Source: Actinokineospora pegani (GTDB lineage: Bacteria; Actinomycetota; Actinomycetes; Mycobacteriales; Pseudonocardiaceae). Taken from it: a stretch of 43,614 nt of DNA. Numbering within the stretch: position 1 is the stretch's first letter; each line of letters opens with the position of its first letter. The position numbers and the translations under genes are program-made. This document shows positions 8,955-18,791 of the stretch, piece after piece. The DNA is taken from positions 1-43,614 of the forward strand of contig NZ_WHOL01000128.1 in the NCBI RefSeq assembly GCF_009745975.1, read 5' to 3'. Below the pieces are notes generated by a model. The model had not been told where the DNA came from. It saw only the letters and a program-made list of their open reading frames with translations, and did not search any database.

Positions 8955-11527
8955 GCCGGGCGGACCTGCTGGCACTGACCCCGGACGCACTCGCCGCACT
9001 GGCCAACCGGGGCCTGGTCAAACGCGCCGCGAAGGAACTGGACAACGGTGTCGTACCGGAGGTCTCGGTCGACGCCGACAAGGTGGTGCACGGCGTGTTC
9101 CCGGACGGGGTCACCACCACCCTGCCCCCCGGCGCCGGACTGGACGCGGGCACCTGCTCCTGCGGGGCACCAGGGGCGTGCAGACACCGGATCGCACTCG
9201 TGCTGGCCTTCCAACGCGTGGCGACCGCCAAACCCGCGCCAGCCGAGGCCACCGCCACCCTGCCTCCCGACGCCCTCGGGTTGACTCCTCAGCGATCGGG
9301 GGCCGCCGAACCCGCGCAACCGGTCGTTCAGCGGGCAGACCTGATGGCACTGACCCAAGACGCACTCACCGCACTGGCCAACCGGGGCCTGGTCAAACGC
9401 GCCGCGAAGGAACTGGACAACGGTGTCGCGCCGGAGGTGTCGGTCGACGACGACGGGACTGTGCGCGGGGTGTTCCCGGACGGGGCCACCGCCACCCTGC
9501 CTCCCGGCGTCGGCCTGGACGCGGGCGATTGCTCGTGCGGGGCACCAGGGGCGTGCAGGCACCGGATCGGGCTCGTGTTGGCCTTTCAGCGTGTGGGGGC
9601 CGCTGAACCCGCGCAACCGGTGGCGCAGCGGGCAGACCTGATGGCACTGACCCAAGACGCACTCACCGCACTGGCCAACCGGGGCCTGGTCAAACGCGCC
9701 GCGAAGGAACTCGATTCCGGCGTCACGCCAGAGGTGTCTATCGACAACGACGGGACTGTGCGTGGTGCCTTCCCCGACGACGTGGTTGCCGCGCTTCCGC
9801 CGGGTGTCGGTTTGGAAGCGGGTGTCTGCTCGTGCGGGGCGCCGGGGGTGTGCAGGCACCGGATCGCGCTGGTGCTGGCCTTCCAGCGGCGCGCGGGTGA
9901 CGCGCCAGCGGAGGAGTCCGTCGTCGACTGGTCCCCCGGTGAGTTCACCGATGAGCAGCTCGACAGCGCGTTCGGGGCGCGGACGATGGCGGCCGCCCGC
10001 AAGGCGTGGCGGGCGGGGTACCCGGCCCACGTGCGCCGCCCGGTGGGCGACGACCCGGCCCTGGTCGAGTTGGCCGCCTCCACCGTGCGCTTCCTGGTGC
10101 GCGGCGAACTCGGCTACGTCGACACCGACACCACCGCCACCCGCCGCGACCTCAACGTCGTCCTCGCCGTCTGGGCGTTCCGCGCGGCGGACGACCGCGA
10201 CCGCGCGGCCCCGTCGCAGCGCATCGATGTCGGTGGGACCGGCGAGGCCGCCGACACCGGTCTGGGCACCGCCCTGGCCGCGGTCGACGACGTGCTGCGG
10301 TCGGGGGCGGTGCACGCGGGGCCGGTCCTCGCCGCGTCGCTGCGCCGGGCCGCCGACGAGGCGGAGTCGCGCAACCTGCGGTGGCCCGTCGCCGTCCTGG
10401 AAGACCTCAGCGGCCAGCTCACCGCGTACCAGGAACGGGCCGCCACCTACCGCTCCGAGCGGCTGGCCGCCCTGGTCGCCGAACTGCACGCCCGCCACCG
10501 CGCCGTCACCTCCGGCGGGGCGAGCCTGCGCTCCCGGGTCCTGGGCACCGAGGAACGCGCCAGCACCCCCCTGCGCCGAGTCCGCCTGGTCGGCCTCGGC
10601 TGCCGGGTCACCGGCGTCGGCGAGGCCCGGCAGGTCGAGGTCTACCTGGCCGACCCGCACACCGGCACCGTCCTGGTCCTGCGCCGCGAATGGGCCGCCG
10701 AGGACACCACCACCGGCCACGACCTGGCAGGCCGCCGCATCGTCGGCGCGTCCCTGCGCTCCCTGTCGATCTCGAACGTCGTCAGCGAGTCAGCCACCCG
10801 CAGTGCGGGCCGCGAAATCCGCATCAGCCAGGGCCAGCTAGCGAAGACCGCAGTGACGCCTCTGGGCGAGGCGTGGTCGTCGTTGCCTCCGTCGCTGCGG
10901 GTTGAGTCGTACGCGGAGCTGTCGGCGGAGCTGGCCGAGCTGCCGCCGTGGTGCGTGCGGCCGAGGGTGGCGGCGGAGTTCGTGCGCGTGCTGCGGGTCG
11001 AGTCTGTGTCTTGGGTGTCTTACGCGCCGGGGGCGCAGCGGCTCACCGCGGAGATCGTGGACGGGACGGGGGCCTCGGCGATCGTGGTGTGCGATCACCG
11101 GTCGGTGGCGCCGGGGGCGTTGGACGCGTTGGCGGCGTCGTTGCAGGACGCGGTGTACCTCAGCGGGACCGTTCGCCGGATGGGCGGGACGGTGTTCGTC
11201 GAGCCGATCGCTGTGCACCGGGGGGCGGCGGTGGAGGTGTTGGACCTGGCCGCCGCCAAGCGCGGGGAGTTGGCGACGGTGGAGCGGGAGGAGTCCGATC
11301 CGCTGGTGGCGGCGTTGGACTCGGGGTTGGCGGTGTTGGCGGAGGCCGCGCATCGGGGGGTGCAGCATGCCTCGCCGACGTACGCCGATCGGGTCGCGGC
11401 GGCGGCGGAGGGGTTGGGACGGGTGGGGTTGGGGCGTTGTGCGGCGGCTTTGCGTGGGTCTGTGGGGTCGTTGAAGGATTGGGTGGACGCGTTTTTGTTG
11501 CTGTCCACCGTTTCGGAGTTCCGGTAG
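8951..11527 (+). CDS. SWIM zinc-finger protein with triplicated finger module (YehQ-like)
   Basis: 858 residues from the ATG at 8951, which overlaps the vWA stop (ATGA). Three copies of a module beginning ADL(L/M)ALT start at residues 4, 129 and 228; each ends in a SWIM-type zinc site CxCx5CxH, the first being C69, C71, C77 and H79, the others starting at C194 and C293. SWIM domains bind nucleic acid or protein. After residue 320 comes a long helical region with no motif I can name. It is the last gene of the operon and corresponds to YehQ of the E. coli yeh cluster. Codon choice changes at about 10860: earlier codons end mostly in C, later ones mostly in G or T, within an uninterrupted frame. 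The convergent murA ends 38 bases away and I see no clear hairpin between them. Confidence 0.88.
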   Translation: MSRADLLALTPDALAALANRGLVKRAAKELDNGVVPEVSVDADKVVHGVFPDGVTTTLPPGAGLDAGTCSCGAPGACRHRIALVLAFQRVATAKPAPAEATATLPPDALGLTPQRSGAAEPAQPVVQRADLMALTQDALTALANRGLVKRAAKELDNGVAPEVSVDDDGTVRGVFPDGATATLPPGVGLDAGDCSCGAPGACRHRIGLVLAFQRVGAAEPAQPVAQRADLMALTQDALTALANRGLVKRAAKELDSGVTPEVSIDNDGTVRGAFPDDVVAALPPGVGLEAGVCSCGAPGVCRHRIALVLAFQRRAGDAPAEESVVDWSPGEFTDEQLDSAFGARTMAAARKAWRAGYPAHVRRPVGDDPALVELAASTVRFLVRGELGYVDTDTTATRRDLNVVLAVWAFRAADDRDRAAPSQRIDVGGTGEAADTGLGTALAAVDDVLRSGAVHAGPVLAASLRRAADEAESRNLRWPVAVLEDLSGQLTAYQERAATYRSERLAALVAELHARHRAVTSGGASLRSRVLGTEERASTPLRRVRLVGLGCRVTGVGEARQVEVYLADPHTGTVLVLRREWAAEDTTTGHDLAGRRIVGASLRSLSISNVVSESATRSAGREIRISQGQLAKTAVTPLGEAWSSLPPSLRVESYAELSAELAELPPWCVRPRVAAEFVRVLRVESVSWVSYAPGAQRLTAEIVDGTGASAIVVCDHRSVAPGALDALAASLQDAVYLSGTVRRMGGTVFVEPIAVHRGAAVEVLDLAAAKRGELATVEREESDPLVAALDSGLAVLAEAAHRGVQHASPTYADRVAAAAEGLGRVGLGRCAAALRGSVGSLKDWVDAFLLLSTVSEFR
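8960..9891 (+). repeat. Three direct repeats encoding the SWIM module
   Basis: Units begin at 8960, 9335 and 9632 (spacings 375 and 297 bases, 125 and 99 codons). The first 90 or so bases of units 2 and 3 are almost identical, and the segment around the CxCx5CxH codons is also highly conserved. The extra 26 codons in the first spacing form a Pro/Ala linker. The frame is kept throughout. Confidence 0.9.
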
Positions 11528-11564
11528 CGGGGGTGCTGGGCCGGGTGGGGCCGCGGGAACGGTG

Positions 11565-12851
11565 CTAGTTGGCGCGTTCCGGTTCGGTTTCTACTCGGCG
11601 GACGTCGGCTCCCAGGCGCTGCATGTTCTCCACGAACTTGGGGTAGCCGCGGTCGATGTGGAAGACGTCCCAGACCTCGGTGGTGCCCTCGGCGCAGAGG
11701 CCTGCCAGGACCAGGCCCACGCCCGCGCGGATGTCGCTGGCCCAGACCGGGGCGCTGGACAGGGTCGGCACGCCGCGGATCACGGCGTGGTGGCCGTCGG
11801 TGCGGGCGTCGGCGCCGAGGCGGACCATTTCCTCGACGAAGCGGAAGCGGGCCTCGAAGAGGTTCTCGGTGATCATGCTGGTGCCGTCGGCGATGGCGGT
11901 CAGGGCGATCGCGAAGGGTTGCAGGTCGGTGGCGAAGCCGGGGTAGGGCAGGGTCACGAAGTCGACCGCGCCGGGGCGGTCGCGTTGCAGGACGCGGAAG
12001 CCGTCGTCGTGGATGGTGATCTCGGCGCCCGCGGTGCGCAGCTTCTCCAGGACCAGGTCCAGGTGGTGCGGGTCGACACCGCGCACGGTGATGTCGCCCC
12101 GGGTCATGACGGCGGCGAAGGCCCAGGTGGCGCCGACGATGCGGTCGCCGACGACGCGGTGTTCGGTGGGGCGCAGCGACTCGACGCCGTGGACGGTCAG
12201 GGTGGAGGTGCCCGCGCCCTCGATCTTGGCGCCCATCTGCTGGAGCATGACGCACAGGTCGACGATCTCGGGCTCGCGGGCGGCGTTGTCCAGGACGGTG
12301 ACCCCGTCGGCCAGGACGGCGGCCATCAGGATGTTCTCGGTGGCGCCGACGCTGGGGAAGTCCAGCCAGATCTGGGCGCCGTGCAGGCCCTCGGCCTCGG
12401 CCACCACGCAGCCGTGCTCGATCTCGGTGGTCGCGCCGAGCTGGCGCAGGCCGTTCTGGTGCATGTCCAGCGGCCGCGAGCCGATCGCGTCCCCGCCGGG
12501 CAGGGCGACGACGGCGCGCTTGCACCGGCCGACCAGCGGGCCCAGCACGCACACCGAGGCGCGCAGCTTGCCCATCGACGACGAGTCGGCGCGGTGGTTG
12601 AGCTGGGCCGGGGTGGTGATCGTGGCGGTGTCGCCCGCCAGCACCACCTCGCAGCCCAGGCTGCGCAGCACCTCGGCCATCAGCGGGACGTCGAGGATGT
12701 CCGGGCAGTTGGTCACCGTGGTCGTGCCCTCGGCCAACAGCGCGGCGGCCATCAGCTTGAGCACGCTGTTCTTGGCGCCCACGACGTCGACCTCGCCGAC
12801 GAGGCGGGCGCCGCCGTTGACCTGGAAATGCTCTGTCACGTGCGCAATCAT
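11565..12851 (-). CDS. murA: UDP-N-acetylglucosamine 1-carboxyvinyltransferase MurA
   Basis: 428 residues, normal for the family. MurA transfers enolpyruvate from PEP to UDP-GlcNAc, the first committed step of peptidoglycan synthesis, in the cytosol. The substrate-binding GAKNSVLKL motif (Lys27, Asn28) and [12 protein letters not shown] are clear. The residue that is the fosfomycin-reactive Cys in E. coli (Cys115) is Asp121 here ([11 protein letters not shown]), as in M. tuberculosis MurA, so natural fosfomycin insensitivity of this enzyme is expected. An ATG at 12851 is used; a GTG four codons later is possible. Its position beside the adenosyltransferase gene and the atp cluster matches M. 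tuberculosis Rv1314c-Rv1315. The spacer to the divergent gene holds a short G6/C6 inverted repeat. Confidence 0.97.
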   Translation of the reverse strand: MIAHVTEHFQVNGGARLVGEVDVVGAKNSVLKLMAAALLAEGTTTVTNCPDILDVPLMAEVLRSLGCEVVLAGDTATITTPAQLNHRADSSSMGKLRASVCVLGPLVGRCKRAVVALPGGDAIGSRPLDMHQNGLRQLGATTEIEHGCVVAEAEGLHGAQIWLDFPSVGATENILMAAVLADGVTVLDNAAREPEIVDLCVMLQQMGAKIEGAGTSTLTVHGVESLRPTEHRVVGDRIVGATWAFAAVMTRGDITVRGVDPHHLDLVLEKLRTAGAEITIHDDGFRVLQRDRPGAVDFVTLPYPGFATDLQPFAIALTAIADGTSMITENLFEARFRFVEEMVRLGADARTDGHHAVIRGVPTLSSAPVWASDIRAGVGLVLAGLCAEGTTEVWDVFHIDRGYPKFVENMQRLGADVRRVETEPERAN

Positions 12852-12897
12852 GCCCCGGTGTCCCAGCGGGTGGACCGGTGGGGGGCCGCCCCCCGGT

Positions 12898-12903
12898 TAC
12901 CCT
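12898..12903 (+). promoter_or_regulatory. -10 element for a leaderless adenosyltransferase mRNA
   Basis: TACCCT lies exactly 6 bases before the ATG at 12910, so transcription would begin at or within a base of the start codon. No Shine-Dalgarno sequence is present. The -35 region is weak. Prediction by pattern only. Confidence 0.55.
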
Positions 12904-12909
12904 GGCCGC

Positions 12910-13482
12910 ATGTCGGTCCACATCACGCGCGTTTACACCAAAGTCGGCGACAAGGGCACCACGGCGCTGGGCGACGGCAGCCGCGTCCCCAAGACCTCGA
13001 CCCGGCTCGCCGCCTACGCCGACGTCGACGAGGCGAACTCGGCGATCGGCGTCGCGGTCGCCGTCGGCGGGCTGTCCGCGGACCTCGTGGAGGTCCTGCG
13101 CGCGGTCCAGAACGACCTGTTCGACGTCGGCGCCGACCTGTGCGCCCCGGTCGTCCCCGACCCGCCGTACCCGCCGCTGCGGGTCACCGAGGCCTACGTG
13201 ACCCGGCTCGAGGGCTGGATCGACGAGCACAACGCCCGGCTGTCCAAGCTGAACTCGTTCATCCTGCCCGGCGGCACTCCCGGCGCGGCCTACCTGCACG
13301 TGGCGCGCACGGTCTCGCGCCGCGCGGAGCGCTCGGCGTGGGCGCTGCTGGAGGAGGACGCGGACCGGACCAACATCCTCGCCGCCAAGTACCTCAACCG
13401 GCTCTCGGACCTGCTGTTCGTCCTGGGCCGGGTGGCCAACCCGGACGGCGACGTGCTCTGGCAGCCCGGTCAGGGCGCCTGA
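12910..13482 (+). CDS. pduO: Cob(I)alamin adenosyltransferase, PduO type
   Basis: 190 residues. This family transfers the adenosyl group of ATP to cob(I)alamin, giving coenzyme B12. The N-terminal ATP-binding motif YTKVGDKGTTAL, the DEANSAIG helix and the C-terminal RTNILAAKYLNRLSDLLFVLGR-type segment (read from about residue 155 to 176) are diagnostic of the PduO/MMAB trimeric class rather than CobA/BtuR. The gene is divergent from murA and homologous in position to Rv1314c of M. tuberculosis. It appears to be leaderless (see the -10 at 12898). The stop codon lies inside the first unit of a 24-bp tandem repeat, so two further in-frame TGA codons follow at 24-base intervals. Confidence 0.95.
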   Translation: MSVHITRVYTKVGDKGTTALGDGSRVPKTSTRLAAYADVDEANSAIGVAVAVGGLSADLVEVLRAVQNDLFDVGADLCAPVVPDPPYPPLRVTEAYVTRLEGWIDEHNARLSKLNSFILPGGTPGAAYLHVARTVSRRAERSAWALLEEDADRTNILAAKYLNRLSDLLFVLGRVANPDGDVLWQPGQGA

Positions 13483-13539
13483 CGCGCCGATCAGCCCAGC
13501 GCCTGACGCGCCGATCAGCCCAGCGCCTGACGCGCCGAT
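13475..13539. repeat. 24-bp tandem repeat over the 3' end of the adenosyltransferase gene
   Basis: Unit starts are 13475, 13499 and 13523; the first two are complete (GCGCCTGACGCGCCGATCAG plus CCCA) and the third has 17 bases before it runs into the terminator hairpin. The unit is eight codons long and contains the gene's own TGA, so the stop is repeated three times in frame. Confidence 0.95.
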
Positions 13540-13565
13540 GGGGGCGGGGAAACCCCGCCCCCATC
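13537..13565. terminator. Bidirectional hairpin terminator between convergent genes
   Basis: A perfect 13-bp stem (GATGGGGGCGGGG, loop AAA, then the complement) sits between the stop of the adenosyltransferase gene on + and the stop of the DUF2550 gene on -. No U-tract follows, as is common in actinobacteria. Confidence 0.85.
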
Positions 13566-13579
13566 AGGACGTGCGAAGC

Positions 13580-14023
13580 TCAGGAAGCCCAGGGCAGGCG
13601 ACGCCCCGGCGGGGCGCTCTCCAACCAGGACAGGAAACCGGTCAGCGCGTCCGGGCTCATCGCCAGCTCGAACGGCGTGATCCCGGTGGCCGCGGGCGGG
13701 TCGAACCGCAGCACCCGCGACCCGGCGGGCATGTTCGGCGTCTCACCGCGCTCGGGCTCCCGGCGCGAGGCGATCTCCAGGCCCTCGCGGGCGATGAGCC
13801 GGTCCGGTCCGGCCCGCAGGCTCAGCGCCCGGAACCAGGCGAACTCGTCGCCCTGGTAGCGCCCGACGCCCAGGTGCCAGCCCTTGCCGGAGTCGTCGAC
13901 CCTGACCCGCATGGCGACGTGCACCCCACCGGAGCGCAGCAGCCGGACGCGGCGGTAGACCAGGGCGAGCAGGACGACGAGGACCGCGGCCAGGACCGCG
14001 ACGACGACCTCGCTGATGTCCAC
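13580..14023 (-). CDS. DUF2550 membrane protein
   Basis: 147 residues with one N-terminal membrane segment (about residues 5-24), a basic turn YRRVRLLRSGG, then a compact beta-rich cytosolic domain with WHLGVGRYQGDEFAWFR. This is the protein that follows atpC in many actinobacteria (Rv1312 in M. tuberculosis). Its function is unknown. It lies 33 bases downstream of atpC and is probably cotranscribed with it, ending at the shared hairpin. Confidence 0.88.
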   Translation of the reverse strand: MDISEVVVAVLAAVLVVLLALVYRRVRLLRSGGVHVAMRVRVDDSGKGWHLGVGRYQGDEFAWFRALSLRAGPDRLIAREGLEIASRREPERGETPNMPAGSRVLRFDPPAATGITPFELAMSPDALTGFLSWLESAPPGRRLPWAS

Positions 14024-14056
14024 CCCGGCCGCTCCCGCCCTGTCGCCCGCCGCGCG

Positions 14057-14422
14057 CTAGACCGACTGGCCTGCCGCGCGCAAGCTCGCCTGCGCCCTGG
14101 CGCGCTCGGCCGCGTCGTCCGCGTCGAGCCGGGAGCGCGCGGAGTTCACGTCGATCTCAGAGGAGAGCTGCGCCGACTCGGCGAGCACGCTGACCGTGTC
14201 GGCGGTGACCGACAGGAAGCCGCCGAAGACGGCCGCGGTGACCTTCTCGCCGTCGGCGGCGGTGATCGTGACGACCCCACCCTCGACCAACTGGCCGAGC
14301 AGCGGCTCGTGGCCGGGCATGATGCCGATCTCGCCCTCGGTGGTCTGGGCGACGACAAAGGTGCCGGTGCCCGACCAGAGGCGTCGTTCCACGGCGACCA
14401 GTTGGACGGACATCTCAGCCAC
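14057..14422 (-). CDS. atpC: F1Fo-ATP synthase epsilon subunit
   Basis: 121 residues from the GTG at 14422. This start is chosen because AAGGAG lies 6 bases upstream and the N-terminus then reads [17 protein letters not shown], like other actinobacterial AtpC proteins; longer frames lack support. Epsilon is part of the central rotor stalk and restrains ATP hydrolysis. The N-terminal beta-barrel with [14 protein letters not shown] and the C-terminal helices ([18 protein letters not shown]) are present. Unlike the usual arrangement, atpC is not next to atpD: a sigma-factor gene and its partner on the opposite strand separate them, so atpC needs its own promoter. Confidence 0.95.
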   Translation of the reverse strand: MAEMSVQLVAVERRLWSGTGTFVVAQTTEGEIGIMPGHEPLLGQLVEGGVVTITAADGEKVTAAVFGGFLSVTADTVSVLAESAQLSSEIDVNSARSRLDADDAAERARAQASLRAAGQSV

Positions 14423-14454
14423 GCGATTCTCCTTCGTCTCGCTAGTTACCCGTG

Positions 14455-14460
14455 AGTCTA
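14455..14460 (-). promoter_or_regulatory. Candidate -10 element for atpC
   Basis: TAGACT on the minus strand would give a start site about 25 bases before the atpC GTG. No good -35 is spaced from it; a TTGACA match at 14495-14500 is too far away. An atpC promoter must exist somewhere in this 102-base divergent spacer, because the strand switch blocks readthrough from atpD. Confidence 0.35.
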
Positions 14461-14524
14461 GTCGGAACCGGCGCAACCTCCCGAGGCAGGCCGGTGTCAA
14501 CCACCACATGGAGATGAACTGGGG

Positions 14525-15028
14525 GTGGCTGGGATCGACGCTGACGAGTTCTCCGACTTCGTGACCCACCGGTCCGCCGCACTGCTGTCGACCGCCTACC
14601 TGCTCTGCGGCGGCGACCGGGAGGCGGCCCGGGATCTGCTGCAGGACGTGCTGGAACGGGTCTACCTGCGACGCAGGCGGGTAACCGGGCCGCTCGAGCC
14701 GTACGTGCGCGCGGCGCTGGCCAACGCCTCCGCGAACCGCTGGCGCACCCGGTCGCGCAGGGTGCTCGAGACCCCGTTGGAGTCATCACCCGAGCAGGGG
14801 ACCGATGGCCCCGAGGCAGCGGTCGCCGACCGCGACCAGGTGGCCAGGGCCCTGGGCGGGCTGCCGCCGAGGATGCGCGCGGTCCTCGTCCTGCGCTTCT
14901 TCGACGACCTGTCCGAGGCCGAGACAGCCGCGGCGCTGGGCTGCTCCACGGGCACGGTCAAGAGCCAGACCTCGCGCGGCCTGGACCGGCTGCGCACCAT
15001 CCTCGACACCGAGGCGGTGATCCAGTGA
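14525..15028 (+). CDS. ECF RNA polymerase sigma factor, SigE-like family
   Basis: 167 residues from a GTG at 14525. Sigma region 2 spans about residues 10-70 ([24 protein letters not shown]) and region 4 about 110-160 ([41 protein letters not shown]). The type resembles the short SigE/SigM-like ECF factors of actinomycetes that are encoded with a membrane-anchored partner. The next gene overlaps by 4 bases (GTGA), so the pair is an operon. The target promoters cannot be read from this window. The start is uncertain by a few codons; the nearby ATGs are out of frame. Confidence 0.9.
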   Translation: MAGIDADEFSDFVTHRSAALLSTAYLLCGGDREAARDLLQDVLERVYLRRRRVTGPLEPYVRAALANASANRWRTRSRRVLETPLESSPEQGTDGPEAAVADRDQVARALGGLPPRMRAVLVLRFFDDLSEAETAAALGCSTGTVKSQTSRGLDRLRTILDTEAVIQ

Positions 15029-16332
15029 ACGAGACTGAGCGGCTCTCCCACGCGCTGCGCGCGGCAGTGGCCGACATCCGACCCGACCCGGGTCTGGCGG
15101 GGGCGGTGGTGCGCGGCGCCAAGCGCAGGCGCAGGACGCGCTGGACCGCCGCCACGGCGGGCACGGTGCTGGTCGCCGTCTTCGCCATCGGGGCAGCGAC
15201 CTCCCTGGCGGGCAAGCCGGTGGGCGAGGTCGCCAACACCGTGCCCGCCGAGGTGTGGATGCAGGGACCGACGCGCGGTTCCCTGGGCGGCGACAGGGCC
15301 TTCTTGGACCGCGCCCTAGCCGCTTGGGCCACCGGCATCCAGGTGAGCCCCAACAAGGACCACCTGATCGGACTGACCGGTCAAGCGCACGTCTACTGGG
15401 CGGGCACCACCCCCGCCGGGCCCACGGCCATCGTCGCTGAGGACGCGGTCGCGGGCGGGGAGCGCTGGCCCGTGCTGGGCCTGCTGGTCGGCGAGACCCC
15501 CCGGCTGGTCACCGATCTGCCGACCGTGTCGCTGGAGCGGCGGGACGCCCCCGTCGCTTTCCAGTTCGGTGACGGAGACCTGGTGACCCTGGTCCCCAAC
15601 CCGCTCGACGAGCCCCGCTACCTGTCCCCCGCCTTCGACCGAGCCGAGCCCGGCGGGCGCGCGTGGCTGCCCATGGCAGGGCTGGACGGGGTCGCGCTGA
15701 CCACCCTCCCGGCCGGGTCGGACCCCGCGGACGTCCGGGTGGCCGCCACGCCGGACCCCGACATCCGGGACGCCTACTTCACCTACCCCAGCGCCCACTA
15801 CACAGGCGGCTTCGCCCAGCAGTCGCAAGGCGGGCCCGTCGAATTCGGGCCACTGTCCCGGGAGACCATCGAGCGCTCCGACGAAGCCCTGCTCGTCCCG
15901 GGCAACACCTCGGGCAGCCTGTGGGCTCTGGAGTCCGCGTCGCACAGGGAGGTGTTCAAGGAGTGGATCGACCCGCTGGCGAGAGCCACCTACTTCGGCT
16001 ACGAGACCGTCGTCGACCTCGGGGACGGCCGCACGGCGCACGCGTTCCCCTTCTGGCAGAAGCCCGACCACCTGCAACTGCTGGTTGTCGAGCGGAAGGA
16101 GGGCGAACCGGACCGCGTCTTCGAGGGCTCGGTCGTGCAGGCGGAGCCGTTCCTGGCCACCGCACCCCTGCCCGGGGGGCGCACACTGGTGACCTCCCTC
16201 TTCGGGGAGGTCAGCCACACCACCGGCGGCACCTGGATCGCAGCCACGGGCAGCGCCGCGGTCCTGCCCGCCGACGCCACCGCCTTCCGGGTCGCCGGGA
16301 CGGGGTTCCCTGGGGGTGACATCCCGCTCTGA
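15025..16332 (+). CDS. Membrane-anchored partner of the ECF sigma factor (unknown fold)
   Basis: 435 residues from the overlapping GTG at 15025. A short cytosolic N-terminus (about 36 residues, ending KRRRRTR) is followed by one membrane helix (about 40-62) and a large extracytoplasmic domain rich in Gly, Pro and aromatic residues with few Cys. The layout (short inner segment, one helix, outer sensor-like domain, coupling to a sigma gene) fits an anti-sigma or sensor protein, but I see no HxxxCxxC zinc anti-sigma motif. I do not recognise the outer domain. It ends 14 bases before a strong bidirectional hairpin. Confidence 0.7.
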   Translation: MNETERLSHALRAAVADIRPDPGLAGAVVRGAKRRRRTRWTAATAGTVLVAVFAIGAATSLAGKPVGEVANTVPAEVWMQGPTRGSLGGDRAFLDRALAAWATGIQVSPNKDHLIGLTGQAHVYWAGTTPAGPTAIVAEDAVAGGERWPVLGLLVGETPRLVTDLPTVSLERRDAPVAFQFGDGDLVTLVPNPLDEPRYLSPAFDRAEPGGRAWLPMAGLDGVALTTLPAGSDPADVRVAATPDPDIRDAYFTYPSAHYTGGFAQQSQGGPVEFGPLSRETIERSDEALLVPGNTSGSLWALESASHREVFKEWIDPLARATYFGYETVVDLGDGRTAHAFPFWQKPDHLQLLVVERKEGEPDRVFEGSVVQAEPFLATAPLPGGRTLVTSLFGEVSHTTGGTWIAATGSAAVLPADATAFRVAGTGFPGGDIPL

Positions 16333-16346
16333 GCCACCCGGGAACG

Positions 16347-16387
16347 CACTGGGGCCCGGTATCCGAATCGGATACCGGGCCCCAGTG
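16347..16387. terminator. Perfect 19-bp bidirectional hairpin after atpD
   Basis: CACTGGGGCCCGGTATCCG, loop AAT, then its exact complement. It lies between the convergent sigma-partner gene and atpD and should end transcripts from both sides. Confidence 0.88.
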
Positions 16388-16402
16388 GTGCTTGCGAGAA
16401 GA

Positions 16403-17848
<1,446 letters not shown>

Positions 17849-18787
17849 TTATTCATCACTTCCTGCGGCGGAGAGCGCCTCGACGCCGCCGACGATCTCG
17901 CTGATCTCCTGGGTGATCTGCGCCTGGCGGACCTGGTTGGCAACGCGGGTGAAGCTGCGGACGAGCTCGTCGGCGTTGTCGGTGGCGGCCTTCATGGCCG
18001 TCCGGCGGGCCGCCGACTCCGAGGCCGCCGACTCCAGCAGCGCCGCGAAGATCCGCGTGTTGACGTACTTCGGGAGCAGGTTGCCGAGGAGGACCTCGGC
18101 GCTCGGCTCGAACGCGTACGCCGAGCTGAGGCCGCTGGGGGCGGCGCCCTCCTCGGCGTACTCGACCTCGAGCGGGGCGATCCGCTTGGCCACCGGCTTC
18201 TGCGACAGCATCGACACGAACTCCGTGTAGACGATGTGCAGCTCGTCGACACCGGCGACGCCGTCGGGGCCGGGCTCGTCAGCCTGGTCGTCGGCGCCGT
18301 CGAGGAACGCCTTGATCAGGACCCCGCCCGCCTCGGCCGCGTTGACGTAACCGGGGGCCTCGGAGAACCCGCTCCAACTGTCCGCCACCGCGCGCTGGCG
18401 GAAGCGGAAGTAGTTGAGGCCCTTGCGCCCGATCACGTAGATCACCGGGGTCTTGCCCTGCTCGCGCAGCAGCGATTGCAGCTCCTCGGCCGCACGCAGG
18501 ACGTTGGCGTTGTACCCGCCGCACAGACCGCGGTCGGAGGTCACCACGAGCACGCCGACGCGGCCCGTGCGCTTGCGCTCGACCAGCAGCGGCGAGTCCA
18601 GGTTGGACGCGCCGGTGGCCAGGGCGGTCAGCACGTTGGTGATCTCGTCCGAGTACGGCTTGGCGGCCGCGACCCTCGCCTGCGCCTTGCTGATCCGCGA
18701 GGTGGCGATCAGCTCCTGCGCCTTGAAGATCTTCTTGAACGACTGCGCGGACTTGATCCGCTGTCGGATTTCCCGGAGTTGTGCCAT
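17849..18787 (-). CDS. atpG: F1Fo-ATP synthase gamma subunit
   Basis: 312 residues. The rotating central stalk of F1. The N-terminal helix [16 protein letters not shown] and the C-terminal helix with [21 protein letters not shown] are the two halves of the coiled coil. The middle segment ([14 protein letters not shown] region, about residues 190-205) is an extra acidic loop of the kind seen in actinobacterial gamma subunits. Lies 4 bases after atpA. Confidence 0.97.
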   Translation of the reverse strand: MAQLREIRQRIKSAQSFKKIFKAQELIATSRISKAQARVAAAKPYSDEITNVLTALATGASNLDSPLLVERKRTGRVGVLVVTSDRGLCGGYNANVLRAAEELQSLLREQGKTPVIYVIGRKGLNYFRFRQRAVADSWSGFSEAPGYVNAAEAGGVLIKAFLDGADDQADEPGPDGVAGVDELHIVYTEFVSMLSQKPVAKRIAPLEVEYAEEGAAPSGLSSAYAFEPSAEVLLGNLLPKYVNTRIFAALLESAASESAARRTAMKAATDNADELVRSFTRVANQVRQAQITQEISEIVGGVEALSAAGSDE

Positions 18788-18791
18788 CTCG

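Noticed and set aside
11528-11564. Terminator between the SWIM gene and murA
   Set aside because: G/C-rich but no stem of useful length on inspection.
14464-14500. ECF-type autoregulatory promoter (GGAACC and downstream GTGTC) for the sigma gene, and TTGACA as -35 of atpC
   Set aside because: Spacings (23 bases and more than 30 bases) do not fit either promoter class.
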